Part shown: one piece after another, positions 18,426 to 27,665 of the stretch
Layout of the letters: the number at the start of each line of letters is the position of its first letter
Position numbering within the stretch: the stretch's first letter is position 1
NCBI GenBank assembly: GCA_902800965.1
Contig: CADCGK010000001.1
Span: forward strand, 186,001-250,000
Source: an uncultured Bacteroidia bacterium
GTDB taxonomy: Bacteria > Bacteroidota > Bacteroidia > Bacteroidales > F082
Reading direction: 5' to 3'
DNA length: 64,000 nucleotides
The notes under the pieces: model-generated
Seen by the model: the letters and a program-made list of their open reading frames with translations, nothing else
What the model was told of the DNA's origin: nothing
The model's database searches: none
Translations under genes and position numbers: made by a program

Positions 18426-20891
18426 TTAATACATTTCCTCGTCACCGCCTTCGAAGTCATCGCCACCTCCCTCGTCAGGACGACGGTTACGTTTGACGTT
18501 TTGCTGGTTGATGCGGTAATTGAAATTCAACGACATGGAAGTGCGGTTCCAGGTACTGTTGCTGTACTGCCAGAAATTGTCACCCCACGACTCGCCTCCC
18601 CGGCCACGAGTGCCAAATACATCACGCACATTGAAAGTAAGGGTGCCGCTGCCATTGAGGACTTCCTTGCTCAATGCAACGTCCATCCACCATTCACCAT
18701 CACGTCTGCCCAAAGGCTCGACATGCGGGCCCATCACATGAGCGGTCAGCTGGAAATCAAACCAATTCATGACTTTGAACTTCGAAACCAGGCGGCCAAA
18801 CAGCATCCACGACTTGGTCTCATAGTATTTATCGTCAATGGTGCCTTTGGAGTAGGAACGGAAGAAATTCACATTGCCGTTCAAGTTCAGCCATTTCGTC
18901 ATCTGACCTTGTGCAACAGCCTCCACGCCAAAGTCATCCGCCTTCCCGAAGTTGATCGGCATGCTGTAATAAACACCGTCACGTTCGAAGGTGAAATGAC
19001 GGATCATGTTGTTGCCATGGCGATAATAGGTGGTGAAACTGAAGCTGGAACGGTCCCAGAAATGGAGATAACCCAGCTCATAACTGTCCATAAAGGTGGG
19101 CTTTAAGGCGGGATTGCCCATGCGGATATTACGGTTGTCGTTATAGGAACGGAAAGGGCTCATCTGCCAGAAACCCGGACGACGGATACGGCGTGTGTAG
19201 CTTACCTGGAACTGGTCGTTCTCCGTCACCGAATAGTTGAGGTGAGCGCTGGGAAACAGGTTGATGTAAGGTTTTCCGCCATTGATGGAATCGGTGCCAT
19301 CATGGGCATAGCCTTTCAGATTCGTATAGATGTCCGTCATCTCAGCGCGCACGCCGATCTGTCCTGACCAACGGCCCCAGTCGTTTCCCAAGCTGGTATA
19401 TAAGGCCGCCACCTGCTCCTTGTATTCATAATCGTAGCAATAGTCGTTCAAGGGATGATAGACTCCCATGCTGTCCCTCTCGCTCACCGAAGAGATGCTG
19501 TTGATGTCGCGGTTGGTGTACTTGGCACCAATCTCCCACTGAGCTTTAGTAGCAAACGGATGAACATAGTCGATGCTCGCTTGAAGGTTGCGCATGCCTT
19601 GGTCTTCCTTCGTTTGCTGATATAGTGACGACAGCACAGTTTGCATCTGGCTGTTCGGATAGACGAACTCCGTGATGTCGGAACCCGAGTTCTCGGCATT
19701 CTGGAAGAAACGGACATTGGCTTTCAGGCTACGGCCTTTTTGCTCAAAAGTCTTGTCATAATCCAGGGTGATTTCATACATGGGATCCGTTTCATGCCAT
19801 TGTTCCTCTCTCACATCGTATGATGAAGTGCACAATTGAGGATATTCATCCGAATACTTCACGATAGGGTTGGTACGGTTGGTACCATAACGGAACACAA
19901 AAGCAGCGCTGATGATGTCACGGTCTGTAAGATAATAATCGGCACCAACACGCAAGTTATGCCCCATGCGGCGCATGGTGCGCTCGGTGGTCTGGTCCGT
20001 GATCTGTTGATATACGGTGTCATTGCCGATAACATCGAAACGCTTGGTCTGGTTGATGCCGCCACCGATATTGCGACGCGTGTTGAATCCGTAGCTGGCG
20101 AAAAGGTTCCAGCGTTTCAAACGATAATTCATGGAGAGACTGCCGCCATATTGCCATGGATAGCCACCACGAAGGTTGACAGCGCCATTAAAACCTTGAC
20201 GTTTGTCTTTTTTCAAGATGATGTTGATGATACCCGCAGAGCCTTCCGCATCATAACGGACAGAAGGATTGGTGATCACCTCCACCCTTTCAATCATATC
20301 CCCTTGAAGGGTACGTAGGGCGTCCTGGGTGCTCAATCCAGAGAGGCCAGACTCCTTACCGTCAATCAGGATACGCACGCCCTCATCGCCACGAAGGCTG
20401 ACGTTGCCTTCCACATCCACCGATACAGCAGGGATGCTTTCAAGCACTTCAATGGCGTTACCAGCGGTATTGCTCACGTCCTTTCCCACATTGAAAACCC
20501 GCTTGTCGAGCGTCATCTCGTAGGTGCTCACTTCCGACACCACTTCTATCTCCGCAAGCAGTTCCGCGTCAGGGGCCATCACGATTCTTCCCAGATCAAC
20601 GGTGGACTTCTCTCCTGTCAGCTGGATGTTCTTCTTTGTGGTGATAAAACCCATGTACTGAAAATGCAAGGAATACCTGCCCTTCTCCAATTGCAGGGAA
20701 AAATGGCCAGAAGGTTCGGTGATGACACCTGCAACCAGAGTTGAGTCCGGCAAAGAAAAAGCAGAGACGGTAGCATATTCCATCGGCTCACCCGTATCTT
20801 TGTTCACGACTTTTCCCTTGACAGTGACAGAAGCGAATGCGTGCTGGACAAGAAGCCCCAGCATCAGTACGAAGACAACACGGAATTTCAT
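18426..20891 (-). CDS. Outer-membrane TonB-dependent receptor-like protein
   Basis: 821 residues. Signal peptide to about residue 20 (HAFA); a carboxypeptidase-regulatory-like beta domain at about 23-105 (VKGKVVNKDTGEPMEYATV); a TonB plug domain at about 125-225 (SVDVEGNVSLRGDEGVRILIDGK, split here as EGNVSLRGD and VRILIDGK; then GSAGIINIILKK). A 22-strand-type barrel of the Bacteroidota outer-membrane beta-barrel family fills the rest, rich in aromatic residues. The C-terminus is unusual: a Gly/Asp/Glu-rich tail (DEGGGDDFEGGDEEMY) after the last strand rather than a terminal Phe. The substrate is unknown. It lies upstream of pdxA and downstream of priA on the same strand. Confidence 0.85.
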   Translation of the reverse strand: MKFRVVFVLMLGLLVQHAFASVTVKGKVVNKDTGEPMEYATVSAFSLPDSTLVAGVITEPSGHFSLQLEKGRYSLHFQYMGFITTKKNIQLTGEKSTVDLGRIVMAPDAELLAEIEVVSEVSTYEMTLDKRVFNVGKDVSNTAGNAIEVLESIPAVSVDVEGNVSLRGDEGVRILIDGKESGLSGLSTQDALRTLQGDMIERVEVITNPSVRYDAEGSAGIINIILKKDKRQGFNGAVNLRGGYPWQYGGSLSMNYRLKRWNLFASYGFNTRRNIGGGINQTKRFDVIGNDTVYQQITDQTTERTMRRMGHNLRVGADYYLTDRDIISAAFVFRYGTNRTNPIVKYSDEYPQLCTSSYDVREEQWHETDPMYEITLDYDKTFEQKGRSLKANVRFFQNAENSGSDITEFVYPNSQMQTVLSSLYQQTKEDQGMRNLQASIDYVHPFATKAQWEIGAKYTNRDINSISSVSERDSMGVYHPLNDYCYDYEYKEQVAALYTSLGNDWGRWSGQIGVRAEMTDIYTNLKGYAHDGTDSINGGKPYINLFPSAHLNYSVTENDQFQVSYTRRIRRPGFWQMSPFRSYNDNRNIRMGNPALKPTFMDSYELGYLHFWDRSSFSFTTYYRHGNNMIRHFTFERDGVYYSMPINFGKADDFGVEAVAQGQMTKWLNLNGNVNFFRSYSKGTIDDKYYETKSWMLFGRLVSKFKVMNWFDFQLTAHVMGPHVEPLGRRDGEWWMDVALSKEVLNGSGTLTFNVRDVFGTRGRGGESWGDNFWQYSNSTWNRTSMSLNFNYRINQQNVKRNRRPDEGGGDDFEGGDEEMY

Positions 20892-20915
20892 AAAATACAG
20901 CTCGTTTTAAAAGCA

Positions 20916-20923
20916 CAAAAATA
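20916..20923 (-). promoter_or_regulatory. -7 box for the receptor gene (TATTTTTG)
   Basis: An exact TAnnTTTG match on the minus strand, 24 nt before the receptor start, in the gap after priA. Confidence 0.45.
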
Positions 20924-20971
20924 AACTATTCCAAACAATTACAGCTTAAAAAGCTCTTAAAACGGCCATTT

Positions 20972-23449
20972 TTAGATCGGATCCACATCAATTTGCACTT
21001 GAACGGACTTATAATCCGGAAGCAATTGGAACAAATGGATCTGTTTCATGATGAGATCCTTGACTTGCTGAGCGTTATGCTCGCGGTTGAATTTCACCAT
21101 CATTTGTTTAATATAAAGGTTTTTGACCCTCGAGACCATGGGATATTCAGGGCCAAGCAGGTCCTGCTTGAAGATAGGACGCAACATGGAGGAAAGCTCC
21201 GTCGCTGCGGGGTTCAGCTTCTGATAGTCCTTGTGCTTGAGACGGATCAAGACAATACGGTAAAAAGGCGGATAGCCGAATTGCCTGCGGGTGGCCATTT
21301 GCTTTTCATACAGACCTCGGAAATCGTTGCGCAATACGTCCTGCAAAACCGGATGAGACGGTTCATAGGTTTGGATCACCACCTTGCCTTGTTTGCCTTT
21401 GCGCCCCGCCCTTCCAGCCACTTGCGACATCAGCTGGAAGCTTCGTTCGTGGGCTCGGAAATCGGGGAAAGACAACATATTATCGGCGTTCAAGATGCCC
21501 ACTACCTTCACTGCATCGAAATCCAGCCCTTTGGTGACCATCTGTGTACCCACCAAGATATCCGTCTTCTTTTCTTGGAAATCCTCAAGGATTGACTGGT
21601 AGTCATTCCTCGACCGAGTGGTATCCAGATCAAGACGGGCCACTTTGGCCTCGGGCAACATCAGCTTCAAGTCCTCTTCTACCTTTTCGGTACCAAAACC
21701 ATGCATCCTGATGTTGGTGCTATGGCAACTAGGGCACTCGGCAGGCACGTTGGTGGTATAGCCGCAATAGTGGCAACGCAACACATTCTGCTGCTTATGA
21801 TAGATCAGACTCACGTCGCAATTGATGCACTGCGGCACATAATGGCAGTCGTCGCATTCCACCCGCAACGAGAAGCCTCGCCGGTTCTGGAAAAGAATGA
21901 CCTGGTTGTGATCCGTCAGCGTTTCATTCATGGCGTCGAGCAGCACGCTGCCGAAATCCGCTTGGGCGGTCTTCCTTTTCCGTTCAACCCTCATATCGCT
22001 AAGAATGATTTCCGGCATCTCCACGCCACCGTAACGTTCCATGATCTCCACCAGTTTGTAGCGTCCTTGCAAGGCATTGTAATAGCTTTCGTATGATGGC
22101 GTGGCCGATCCCAACAGCACTTTGGAATGATGCAGGGCACCCAACACGATAGCCGCATCACGGGCATGATACCGCGGTGCAGGGTCCACTTGCTTGAAAC
22201 TACTGTCGTGTTCCTCATCCACGATGATCAGGCCGAGATCCGAATAAGGCAAGAAGATGGCCGATCTTGAACCGATGATGACTTGACGGTGTGTTGCTTG
22301 GCCAGGGACGAAATCAAGCACCTGTTGCCAGACCTCCACGCGTTCGTTGACGCCATAGCGGGAATGATAAACGCCCAACTTGTCGCCAAAATACTGTTTC
22401 AGGCGATTGATGATCTGGGCGGTCAAGGCAATCTCAGGCAGGAGATACAGCACCTGTTTGCCTGCATCGATTGCTTCCTGGATCAATTTGATATAGATCT
22501 CCGTCTTACCACTGGAGGTAACACCATGAAGCAAGACTGGCCTCTGCTCGTCAAAGCCCGCTTTGATCTCATTATAGGCCCGCTGCTGCGTTTCAGTAAG
22601 TTGGATAGCGGACACCTCCATCTGCGCCTTTAACTCTTTGAGACGGCTTACTTTGCGCTCATAAACCTCAAAAACGCCCTTGTCTGCCATCGCCTTGAGT
22701 ATAGAGCTGGAAGCATTGGCCTTTTTCAGCAGGTCGGCGGCTTTGACATCTTGCTCGCAATCGCCGCCCATGGTAAAGTAAGCCAGCAACACTTCCAGTT
22801 GTTTATAGGCTCTTTTGGTAAGGCCATCCATAAGCTCTTGGATTCGTTCATCTTCGCGATATTGGCTGGCTAAACGAACAAAACGCTCATATTTCGCCTT
22901 GTACTTCTCGTCCAACTCCTCTTCCATCACCAAGATGCCTTTTTCCATCATAGTGTGGATCAGCGGCATCACCTTTTTAAAGCCAATGATTTTACTAATC
23001 TCACTAATGGCAATCTTAGGCTGCACTTGAAGAGCCTCGACAATCAGATACTCATAATCGTTTAGGGGCACGCTGTCAAGCACATAGTCTTCCGAAAGCG
23101 CCACTTTCGACTCGCTACTCAGCTTTAGGGCAGAAGGCAGAGCTGCCTGCATCACCTCTCCCAGATGGCAGAGATAATAGGTTTTGATCCAGTCCCAGAA
23201 CTTCAGCTGCGTCCCATTGACGATTGGCTGTTCGTCAAGGACATCCATCAAGTATTTTACCTCCACCTCGGGCACTTTCTCCGTCAGGGAGACAACCAAG
23301 CCCGACATGACCTTGGTCTTGCCGAACTGCACCACAACACGTTGTCCGACGCGGATGGTATCATTCAGCGCATACGGCACGCGATAGGTGAAAGTCCCCG
23401 GGACAGGAATGGGCAGGAGGACTTCGGCGAAGAGGGTGGTTCTATCCAT
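20972..23449 (-). CDS. priA: Primosomal protein N' (replication restart helicase)
   Basis: An 825-residue 3'-5' helicase that reloads the replisome at stalled forks. The N-terminal 3' DNA-binding domain (about 1-110) is followed by Walker A LLHGVTSSGKTEIYIKL near residue 304, LLPEIALTAQ, and the DEEHDSSFKQ box near 410. A zinc-binding region with eight Cys (CDDCHYVPQCINC ... CHYCG ... CPSCH) lies near 530-575, then the helicase C domain with QVAGRAGRKGKQGKVVIQT in two parts (QVAGRAGRKG, KVVIQT). The length is typical. It starts 20 nt after the plug gene stop, in the same orientation, with a heptamer repeat between. Confidence 0.95.
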   Translation of the reverse strand: MDRTTLFAEVLLPIPVPGTFTYRVPYALNDTIRVGQRVVVQFGKTKVMSGLVVSLTEKVPEVEVKYLMDVLDEQPIVNGTQLKFWDWIKTYYLCHLGEVMQAALPSALKLSSESKVALSEDYVLDSVPLNDYEYLIVEALQVQPKIAISEISKIIGFKKVMPLIHTMMEKGILVMEEELDEKYKAKYERFVRLASQYREDERIQELMDGLTKRAYKQLEVLLAYFTMGGDCEQDVKAADLLKKANASSSILKAMADKGVFEVYERKVSRLKELKAQMEVSAIQLTETQQRAYNEIKAGFDEQRPVLLHGVTSSGKTEIYIKLIQEAIDAGKQVLYLLPEIALTAQIINRLKQYFGDKLGVYHSRYGVNERVEVWQQVLDFVPGQATHRQVIIGSRSAIFLPYSDLGLIIVDEEHDSSFKQVDPAPRYHARDAAIVLGALHHSKVLLGSATPSYESYYNALQGRYKLVEIMERYGGVEMPEIILSDMRVERKRKTAQADFGSVLLDAMNETLTDHNQVILFQNRRGFSLRVECDDCHYVPQCINCDVSLIYHKQQNVLRCHYCGYTTNVPAECPSCHSTNIRMHGFGTEKVEEDLKLMLPEAKVARLDLDTTRSRNDYQSILEDFQEKKTDILVGTQMVTKGLDFDAVKVVGILNADNMLSFPDFRAHERSFQLMSQVAGRAGRKGKQGKVVIQTYEPSHPVLQDVLRNDFRGLYEKQMATRRQFGYPPFYRIVLIRLKHKDYQKLNPAATELSSMLRPIFKQDLLGPEYPMVSRVKNLYIKQMMVKFNREHNAQQVKDLIMKQIHLFQLLPDYKSVQVQIDVDPI

Positions 23450-23455
23450 GGGGAG

Positions 23456-23473
23456 GGAGGAGTTAGGAGTTAG
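23456..23473. repeat. Heptamer repeat copy between plug and priA
   Basis: Contains GGAGGAGTTAGGAGTTAG, two full GGAGTTA units plus a partial one. The plug gene stop codon TAA (23470-23472, minus strand) lies inside it, and priA starts 7 nt after it. Confidence 0.8.
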
Positions 23474-24747
23474 TGGGAAAGGAGGGTGGTATAGCCAATC
23501 AGTTCGTCATAGCCTTTGCTGACATTGTAATAGTAGAAGTATATTCTATAAAGATTCTCGGTATCCCAGAAGTTGCCTTCAGTAAGCTCCGTGGTGACAG
23601 TATAATCGTTACGGTCAGCTGTGGCGAACAAGAAATTGTAATATCCTTGTTTCAACAACATTTGGCACAGATAGCCGTGTAGATTATAATCGTATTGCAT
23701 AAGGTTGCGTTCATCGAACCTCCATTCATTGGCCGCACCCATGACATAGACGTCTTCTTGCAACAAGGGTGACGGCCAGCGAAGAAAGATATTGACCCAA
23801 GCATAGTCCGCCTCGGTATCTGTCTCGCGGCCTTCATTGGCTATATAGATGTATTTCTCTCCATGAATGTCTTCGTAAGTGATGTAAGGCTTCCTTGCCC
23901 GGGACTCACAAGTGGCGTAATCCACCACATAATAATCGTCGGTTTGATAGATATGTGCAATATTTTCCGATTGGAAATAAAAGTTGCTGAAATTGAGACG
24001 GCGGTATTGGTTGGCGGCCTCGAAGACAGTAGAGGGATGATGTTCGTATGAAATATAGTCGGGATAGACGAAAGAGGGTTTCAACCCGAGAGCGGCATTA
24101 TCCCAGCGGCCATTTTGGCGTATGGTCATGTTAGCATACTGTTGCACGTTCCCCGTCATGATGCTTGGCATGACGACCCTGATATTAAGTTGTTGATGCG
24201 TATCGCTGAGGGAGAGATCGTCACAATAACGAGGCACCTCAGCAGAGATTGTGACCTTTTCGTCAAAGATCATGAAACGGCGAGTAAAATAGATGTTTTC
24301 TTCTGAAAGATCGTCTCCATAAACGATGAGCAGATAGTTGCCGGAAAGCATGGGTCTCATGTCTTCTTCAGGAAACGACAGGCGATAATGCACATAATCC
24401 ACCAGTGTGTTCCGTGAAAACTCAAAATCATCGATACGGCCGTAATCGAAACCAGTGGCATAGGTGGCTCGTTGCATGTCGGTAGGATACCAATCATTGG
24501 TGCAATGAATGAAGGTATAATTCAGCACTTCACCTTCCGACCCAAGGATATCGAACGACAAGTTAAGGCGGCCCAATGGGCTGTCCAAGGGAATCAACGG
24601 CTCCTTGTTTTGGTTGCCATCGGCATAAAGAAGCACTGTCTTCACGGATTCCTTATAATCAAGATTGCCGCAAGGCAAGTCAAACTGCTGGGAGAAGGCA
24701 CCCGTGATAATGAAGAAACTGGCTAGGATAAAAAGAGCTTTTTTCAT
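23470..24747 (-). CDS. T9SS Plug protein (DUF5103 family), SprA-associated
   Basis: A 425-residue exported protein (signal MKKALFILASFFIITGAFSQ). The family pattern is clear: FDLPCGNLDYKESVKTVLLY opening (seen as LDYKESVKTVLLY), PLGRLNLSFDILG, an immunoglobulin-like N-terminal domain, YRRLNFSNFYFQSENI in two parts (YRRLNFSN, FYFQSENI), and a C-terminal domain with DVYVMGAANEWRFDE and YEDIHGEKYIYIAN. In Flavobacterium the homologous Plug closes the periplasmic side of the SprA pore when no cargo is bound. sprA itself is about 27 kb away in this window. I start at the ATG at 24747; the upstream ATG would disrupt the signal peptide. priA follows 20 nt downstream. Confidence 0.82.
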   Translation of the reverse strand: MKKALFILASFFIITGAFSQQFDLPCGNLDYKESVKTVLLYADGNQNKEPLIPLDSPLGRLNLSFDILGSEGEVLNYTFIHCTNDWYPTDMQRATYATGFDYGRIDDFEFSRNTLVDYVHYRLSFPEEDMRPMLSGNYLLIVYGDDLSEENIYFTRRFMIFDEKVTISAEVPRYCDDLSLSDTHQQLNIRVVMPSIMTGNVQQYANMTIRQNGRWDNAALGLKPSFVYPDYISYEHHPSTVFEAANQYRRLNFSNFYFQSENIAHIYQTDDYYVVDYATCESRARKPYITYEDIHGEKYIYIANEGRETDTEADYAWVNIFLRWPSPLLQEDVYVMGAANEWRFDERNLMQYDYNLHGYLCQMLLKQGYYNFLFATADRNDYTVTTELTEGNFWDTENLYRIYFYYYNVSKGYDELIGYTTLLSH

Positions 24748-24764
24748 TTCGATATTACTTTCTG

Positions 24765-24805
24765 CAAAAATAATGCATTTTTTAAAAGAAAACTCCCTAT
24801 CTTTG
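24765..24805. promoter_or_regulatory. Divergent promoters for plug and the barrel gene
   Basis: Minus strand TATTTTTG at 24765-24772, 17 nt before the plug start. Plus strand TATCTTTG at 24798-24805, 25 nt before the barrel gene start. The two boxes are 25 bp apart. Confidence 0.5.
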
Positions 24806-24830
24806 CTCTTTGTTGAAATAAAATCCATCC

Positions 24831-25580
24831 ATGATGAAAAACACATTCCGTTGTCTTATTGTTTTGGCTCTTGCCTTGTCTATATCTTTTGCTGAAGCCC
24901 AAGTGATCGGGAAAGAAAGACCAGTCATGGAGAAGAATATCTATATTGGTTTCAAGGGCGGTGTCTCCGCCATGGACATGCAATACAAGAGCAGGAAAGG
25001 TGGCAGTTTCGTCAACCACACGGCACTGTACCAATCTTTCGGCGACATAAAAGGTTGTTTGGCTGGTGGCATCTTTGTGGAGCGCACACTTCCCGGATGG
25101 TCTTACGGAATTGAGTTCAACTTCAATAGGGTTAATGCCATCAGCAGGCCTGACAAACCGCATTATGTCTTACAGGACTCGGCCTATATAGCCAACATCA
25201 GGATCCCGGTAAAACTCATGTTCCTAGATGACTACCTAGTTTCGCCCTACGTCTTTGCCGCGCCGGAAATCGGCACTTATGTCAGTGATACGACTTTCAG
25301 CATGACATCACAATCTGTCATCAACGGTCAACAAGTGGTATGGGGAAGTGCCAATGCCAAAACGCTGCATTTGAATGTGGTCGCCGGTATTGGCGTAGAT
25401 GGTAAAATACAAATCGGGCTTTATGAGTTTAAAGCCCGATTTGAAGTTGGTTATCGTTTAGGATTATTGAATACGATGGCCAAGGATGTTCCATACGAAA
25501 GGAAAATGCGGGGCTGGGAAGCCACCATTGGCTTGGCATTCCCATTGATCATCAACCCCAGTTACGCATGGTTCAATTAA
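24831..25580 (+). CDS. Small outer-membrane beta-barrel protein (porin/PorT-like)
   Basis: 249 residues. Signal peptide to about residue 23 (SFAEA). The mature part is a series of alternating amphipathic strands (IYIGFKGGVSAMDMQY, YGIEFNFNRVNA, IRIPVKLMFL, SPYVFAAPEIGTY, FEVGYRLGLLNT), as in the eight-stranded Bacteroidota outer-membrane barrel families, to which T9SS PorT also belongs. Membership of PorT is not provable here; the divergent position next to plug makes it a reasonable guess only. Two start ATGs are adjacent (24831, 24834). Its TAA shares a TTAA with the convergent HIT gene. Confidence 0.7.
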   Translation: MMKNTFRCLIVLALALSISFAEAQVIGKERPVMEKNIYIGFKGGVSAMDMQYKSRKGGSFVNHTALYQSFGDIKGCLAGGIFVERTLPGWSYGIEFNFNRVNAISRPDKPHYVLQDSAYIANIRIPVKLMFLDDYLVSPYVFAAPEIGTYVSDTTFSMTSQSVINGQQVVWGSANAKTLHLNVVAGIGVDGKIQIGLYEFKARFEVGYRLGLLNTMAKDVPYERKMRGWEATIGLAFPLIINPSYAWFN

Positions 25581-25966
25581 GCCTGCGTAATTCGTTGTTG
25601 GATCTCCACGAACTCTTCCTGAGTTAGTTTCAAATGTTCTTTCTTGAAGTCCAAGTCACCTTCTTGGGTGATGGGGACAAGATGGATGTGTGCATGTGGG
25701 ACTTCCAGACCGATGACCGCCACAGCGATACGTTTGCACGGTATGGCCTTTTCAATCTTCTGAGCGACCTTCTTGGCAAAAACCATCATTTGTCCAATTG
25801 TCTCGTCGTCGAGGTTGAAAATATAGTCAGTCTCTTGCTTGGGGACAACAAGAGTATGTCCTTTTGACAAAGGATTGATGTCCAGAAAAGCGAAGAAACG
25901 GTCATCTTCTGCTATTTTATAGCAAGGGATCTCGCCTTGAATGATTCTGGTGAAAATAGTTGCCAT
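25577..25966 (-). CDS. HIT family nucleotide-binding hydrolase
   Basis: A 129-residue histidine-triad protein (Hint branch by size and motif), a purine nucleoside phosphoramidase or related nucleotide hydrolase. The catalytic motif H-x-H-x-H is PHAHIHLVPI near residue 94, preceded by LSKGHTLVVPKQE near 33 and the helix VAQKIEKAI. It follows greA by 6 nt and is probably in the same mRNA. The 3' end overlaps the barrel gene by 4 bp. Confidence 0.93.
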   Translation of the reverse strand: MATIFTRIIQGEIPCYKIAEDDRFFAFLDINPLSKGHTLVVPKQETDYIFNLDDETIGQMMVFAKKVAQKIEKAIPCKRIAVAVIGLEVPHAHIHLVPITQEGDLDFKKEHLKLTQEEFVEIQQRITQA

Positions 25967-25972
25967 AATTGT

Positions 25973-26446
25973 TTATCTTGTAATTTCGAGAATTTCAAAA
26001 TACATTTTGCCGGCCGGAACCATGATTTCGGCTACTTCACCGACTTTTTTACCCAGAAGACCTTGTCCGATGGGAGAATTGATCGAGATCTTACCGGCTT
26101 TGAAATCGGCTTCTTTCTCGGGAACGATGGAATAGGTCATCGAAGTCTTGGTCTTGGTATTTTTGATTTTTACCGTGGAGTACAAGAGAACTTTTGAGGT
26201 GTCAATCTTTGATTCGTCCAGCACACGGGCGTTGAAAATCAGGTCCTGCAGGTCGGCTATCTTGGCTTCAAGAAGGCCTTGAGCTTCCTTGGCGGCGTCA
26301 TATTCAGCATTTTCTGACAGATCGCCTTTATCGCGAGCTTCAGCAATGGCTTGGATAATACGTGGGCGTTCACGGAGGATCAAATCATCTAATTCGTCTT
26401 TCAACTTTTGTAATCCTTCAGCGGTAAAGTATTTGATTTCTGACAT
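25973..26446 (-). CDS. greA: Transcription elongation factor GreA
   Basis: A 157-residue factor that enters the RNA polymerase secondary channel and stimulates transcript cleavage. The N-terminal coiled coil (about 1-75) carries the acidic tip GDLSENAEYDAAKEAQ, with the catalytic Asp and Glu in place. The C-terminal FKBP-like domain ends with SPIGQGLLGKKVGEV and a beta strand. The length is normal. It is first in a greA-HIT unit. A promoter-like pair and a terminator-like hairpin lie upstream in that order, so the greA mRNA may begin with a terminator. Confidence 0.96.
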   Translation of the reverse strand: MSEIKYFTAEGLQKLKDELDDLILRERPRIIQAIAEARDKGDLSENAEYDAAKEAQGLLEAKIADLQDLIFNARVLDESKIDTSKVLLYSTVKIKNTKTKTSMTYSIVPEKEADFKAGKISINSPIGQGLLGKKVGEVAEIMVPAGKMYFEILEITR

Positions 26447-26469
26447 GATATAGGTTTTTTAACAACGTG

Positions 26470-26500
26470 AAAAAAGAGACCCTTACCGGAATAAGGGTCT
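26470..26500 (-). terminator. Hairpin terminator between the PorV-like gene and greA
   Basis: On the minus strand AGACCCTTA (26492-26500) pairs with TAAGGGTCT (26477-26485) over a 6-nt loop, then a T6 run. It should end the three-gene receptor operon. Because a -7 box lies upstream of it, it may also act as an attenuator in the greA leader. Confidence 0.8.
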
Positions 26501-26516
26501 TCTTTTTTTGAATGTG

Positions 26517-26548
26517 CAAAGATACTAATTTTCTTTCAAATGTCGCAA
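26517..26548 (-). promoter_or_regulatory. Candidate greA promoter (TTG-N21-TATCTTTG) upstream of the hairpin
   Basis: Minus strand: TTG at 26546-26548 and TATCTTTG at 26517-26524. Transcription would start near 26511, so the hairpin at 26477-26500 would be in the first 35-40 nt of the greA mRNA. Confidence 0.5.
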
Positions 26549-26555
26549 GACAATT

Positions 26556-27626
26556 TTAGAAAATAAGTCTTGCTCCGATGCTGTGGGTGCCTGAGTAGCT
26601 ATAGGTTTGGCGGAAAGCGTAATCAATAGCAATCACAGGAGCATCCTCTTTCTTGGAGATCGGCACTTGAACAGAGCAGCCAGCATTGAGGCCTTGGTTC
26701 AAGTTCATGCAGTTCTCATCAAGAATGCCTTTGAACAAACCGCTCTCATAGGTATAACCAGCGCGGACCAGGAACCAATCTCTCCAACCGTATTCAAGGC
26801 CGAGGACGTATTGATCCTTAGTGAAGGAGTTGGAAATAAAGTTACCAGCCAAAGTGACACGATGTTCCTCTGCAAAATGCCAATCGTAAGCAGCTGCAAT
26901 ACTCAATTGAGTAGGAAGCTCAAACTGGTCGGCACGTTGGATCACCGTATGCTGCAGAGAGCTGTTGGGCAACAAGTATGATTTGATTGACAAACCATCG
27001 CCCGACATGGTCATGGTTGGTCCAATGTTCTTCAAGGTGATACCGAAGTGGATGTTGTCGAAAGGACCAGTAACATACTGGATACCGGCATCGAGGGCAA
27101 CACCGACAGCGCCCATATTAGCAATAGACTCGCTGATGATCTTCAAGTTGAAACCACCACTGATACTATTGGAAAACGTTTTGGCGAATGCGACATTGAT
27201 GTTCATGAGGTTCGGCTTAAAGGTACCGATACCACCGTCAGGGTTTTCGGTTGTGGTTTCCATGATCGACCCGGGATTCAGGGAGAAGAAGGAAAGACCC
27301 AACACGCTTGATTCACCAACACGCACGGCAAGGCCGAAGGAAGAGATTTTCACATCGGAGCCTTTCAGCCAATCGGTATGTGAGAAGTTGACATCCAATG
27401 AACGGATGGCTGAGATACCCGCCACATTGCCGAACATGGCCTCTACGCCTTTCACGAAGGACATGCCTGCGTTACCCCAACCTGCAGAAGCAGCCCAGGG
27501 GTTGATCAACAATTCAGGAGCACCAGCCTGACCAGAACGGTCCTCATTACCTGCAAATGCCTTAGGAGCGCTGACTCCAAGAAGGAGAACAAGGCTCATT
27601 ACTATATATCTAACTGATTTCTTCAT
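26556..27626 (-). CDS. PorV/PorQ-family outer-membrane barrel
   Basis: 356 residues with a signal peptide ending near residue 26 (APKAFAG). The N-terminal mature segment AGAPELLINPWAASAGWGNA, seen here as APELLINPWAAS and AGWGNAG, followed by GVEAMFGNVAGI, is characteristic of the PorV/PorQ family, which is related to FadL-type 14-strand barrels. The C-terminus ends in a beta strand with a terminal Phe (SIGARLIF), as for outer-membrane barrels. PorV proteins pick up or shuttle T9SS cargo next to SprA. It is last of a three-gene operon with a large CTD-like protein and a TonB-dependent receptor, so I read it as a dedicated paralogue rather than the housekeeping PorV. That choice is inference. 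Confidence 0.8.
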   Translation of the reverse strand: MKKSVRYIVMSLVLLLGVSAPKAFAGNEDRSGQAGAPELLINPWAASAGWGNAGMSFVKGVEAMFGNVAGISAIRSLDVNFSHTDWLKGSDVKISSFGLAVRVGESSVLGLSFFSLNPGSIMETTTENPDGGIGTFKPNLMNINVAFAKTFSNSISGGFNLKIISESIANMGAVGVALDAGIQYVTGPFDNIHFGITLKNIGPTMTMSGDGLSIKSYLLPNSSLQHTVIQRADQFELPTQLSIAAAYDWHFAEEHRVTLAGNFISNSFTKDQYVLGLEYGWRDWFLVRAGYTYESGLFKGILDENCMNLNQGLNAGCSVQVPISKKEDAPVIAIDYAFRQTYSYSGTHSIGARLIF

Positions 27627-27665
27627 GATTCTGAGATTTTTAAAGTTAAGCATTCATCCGATAAA

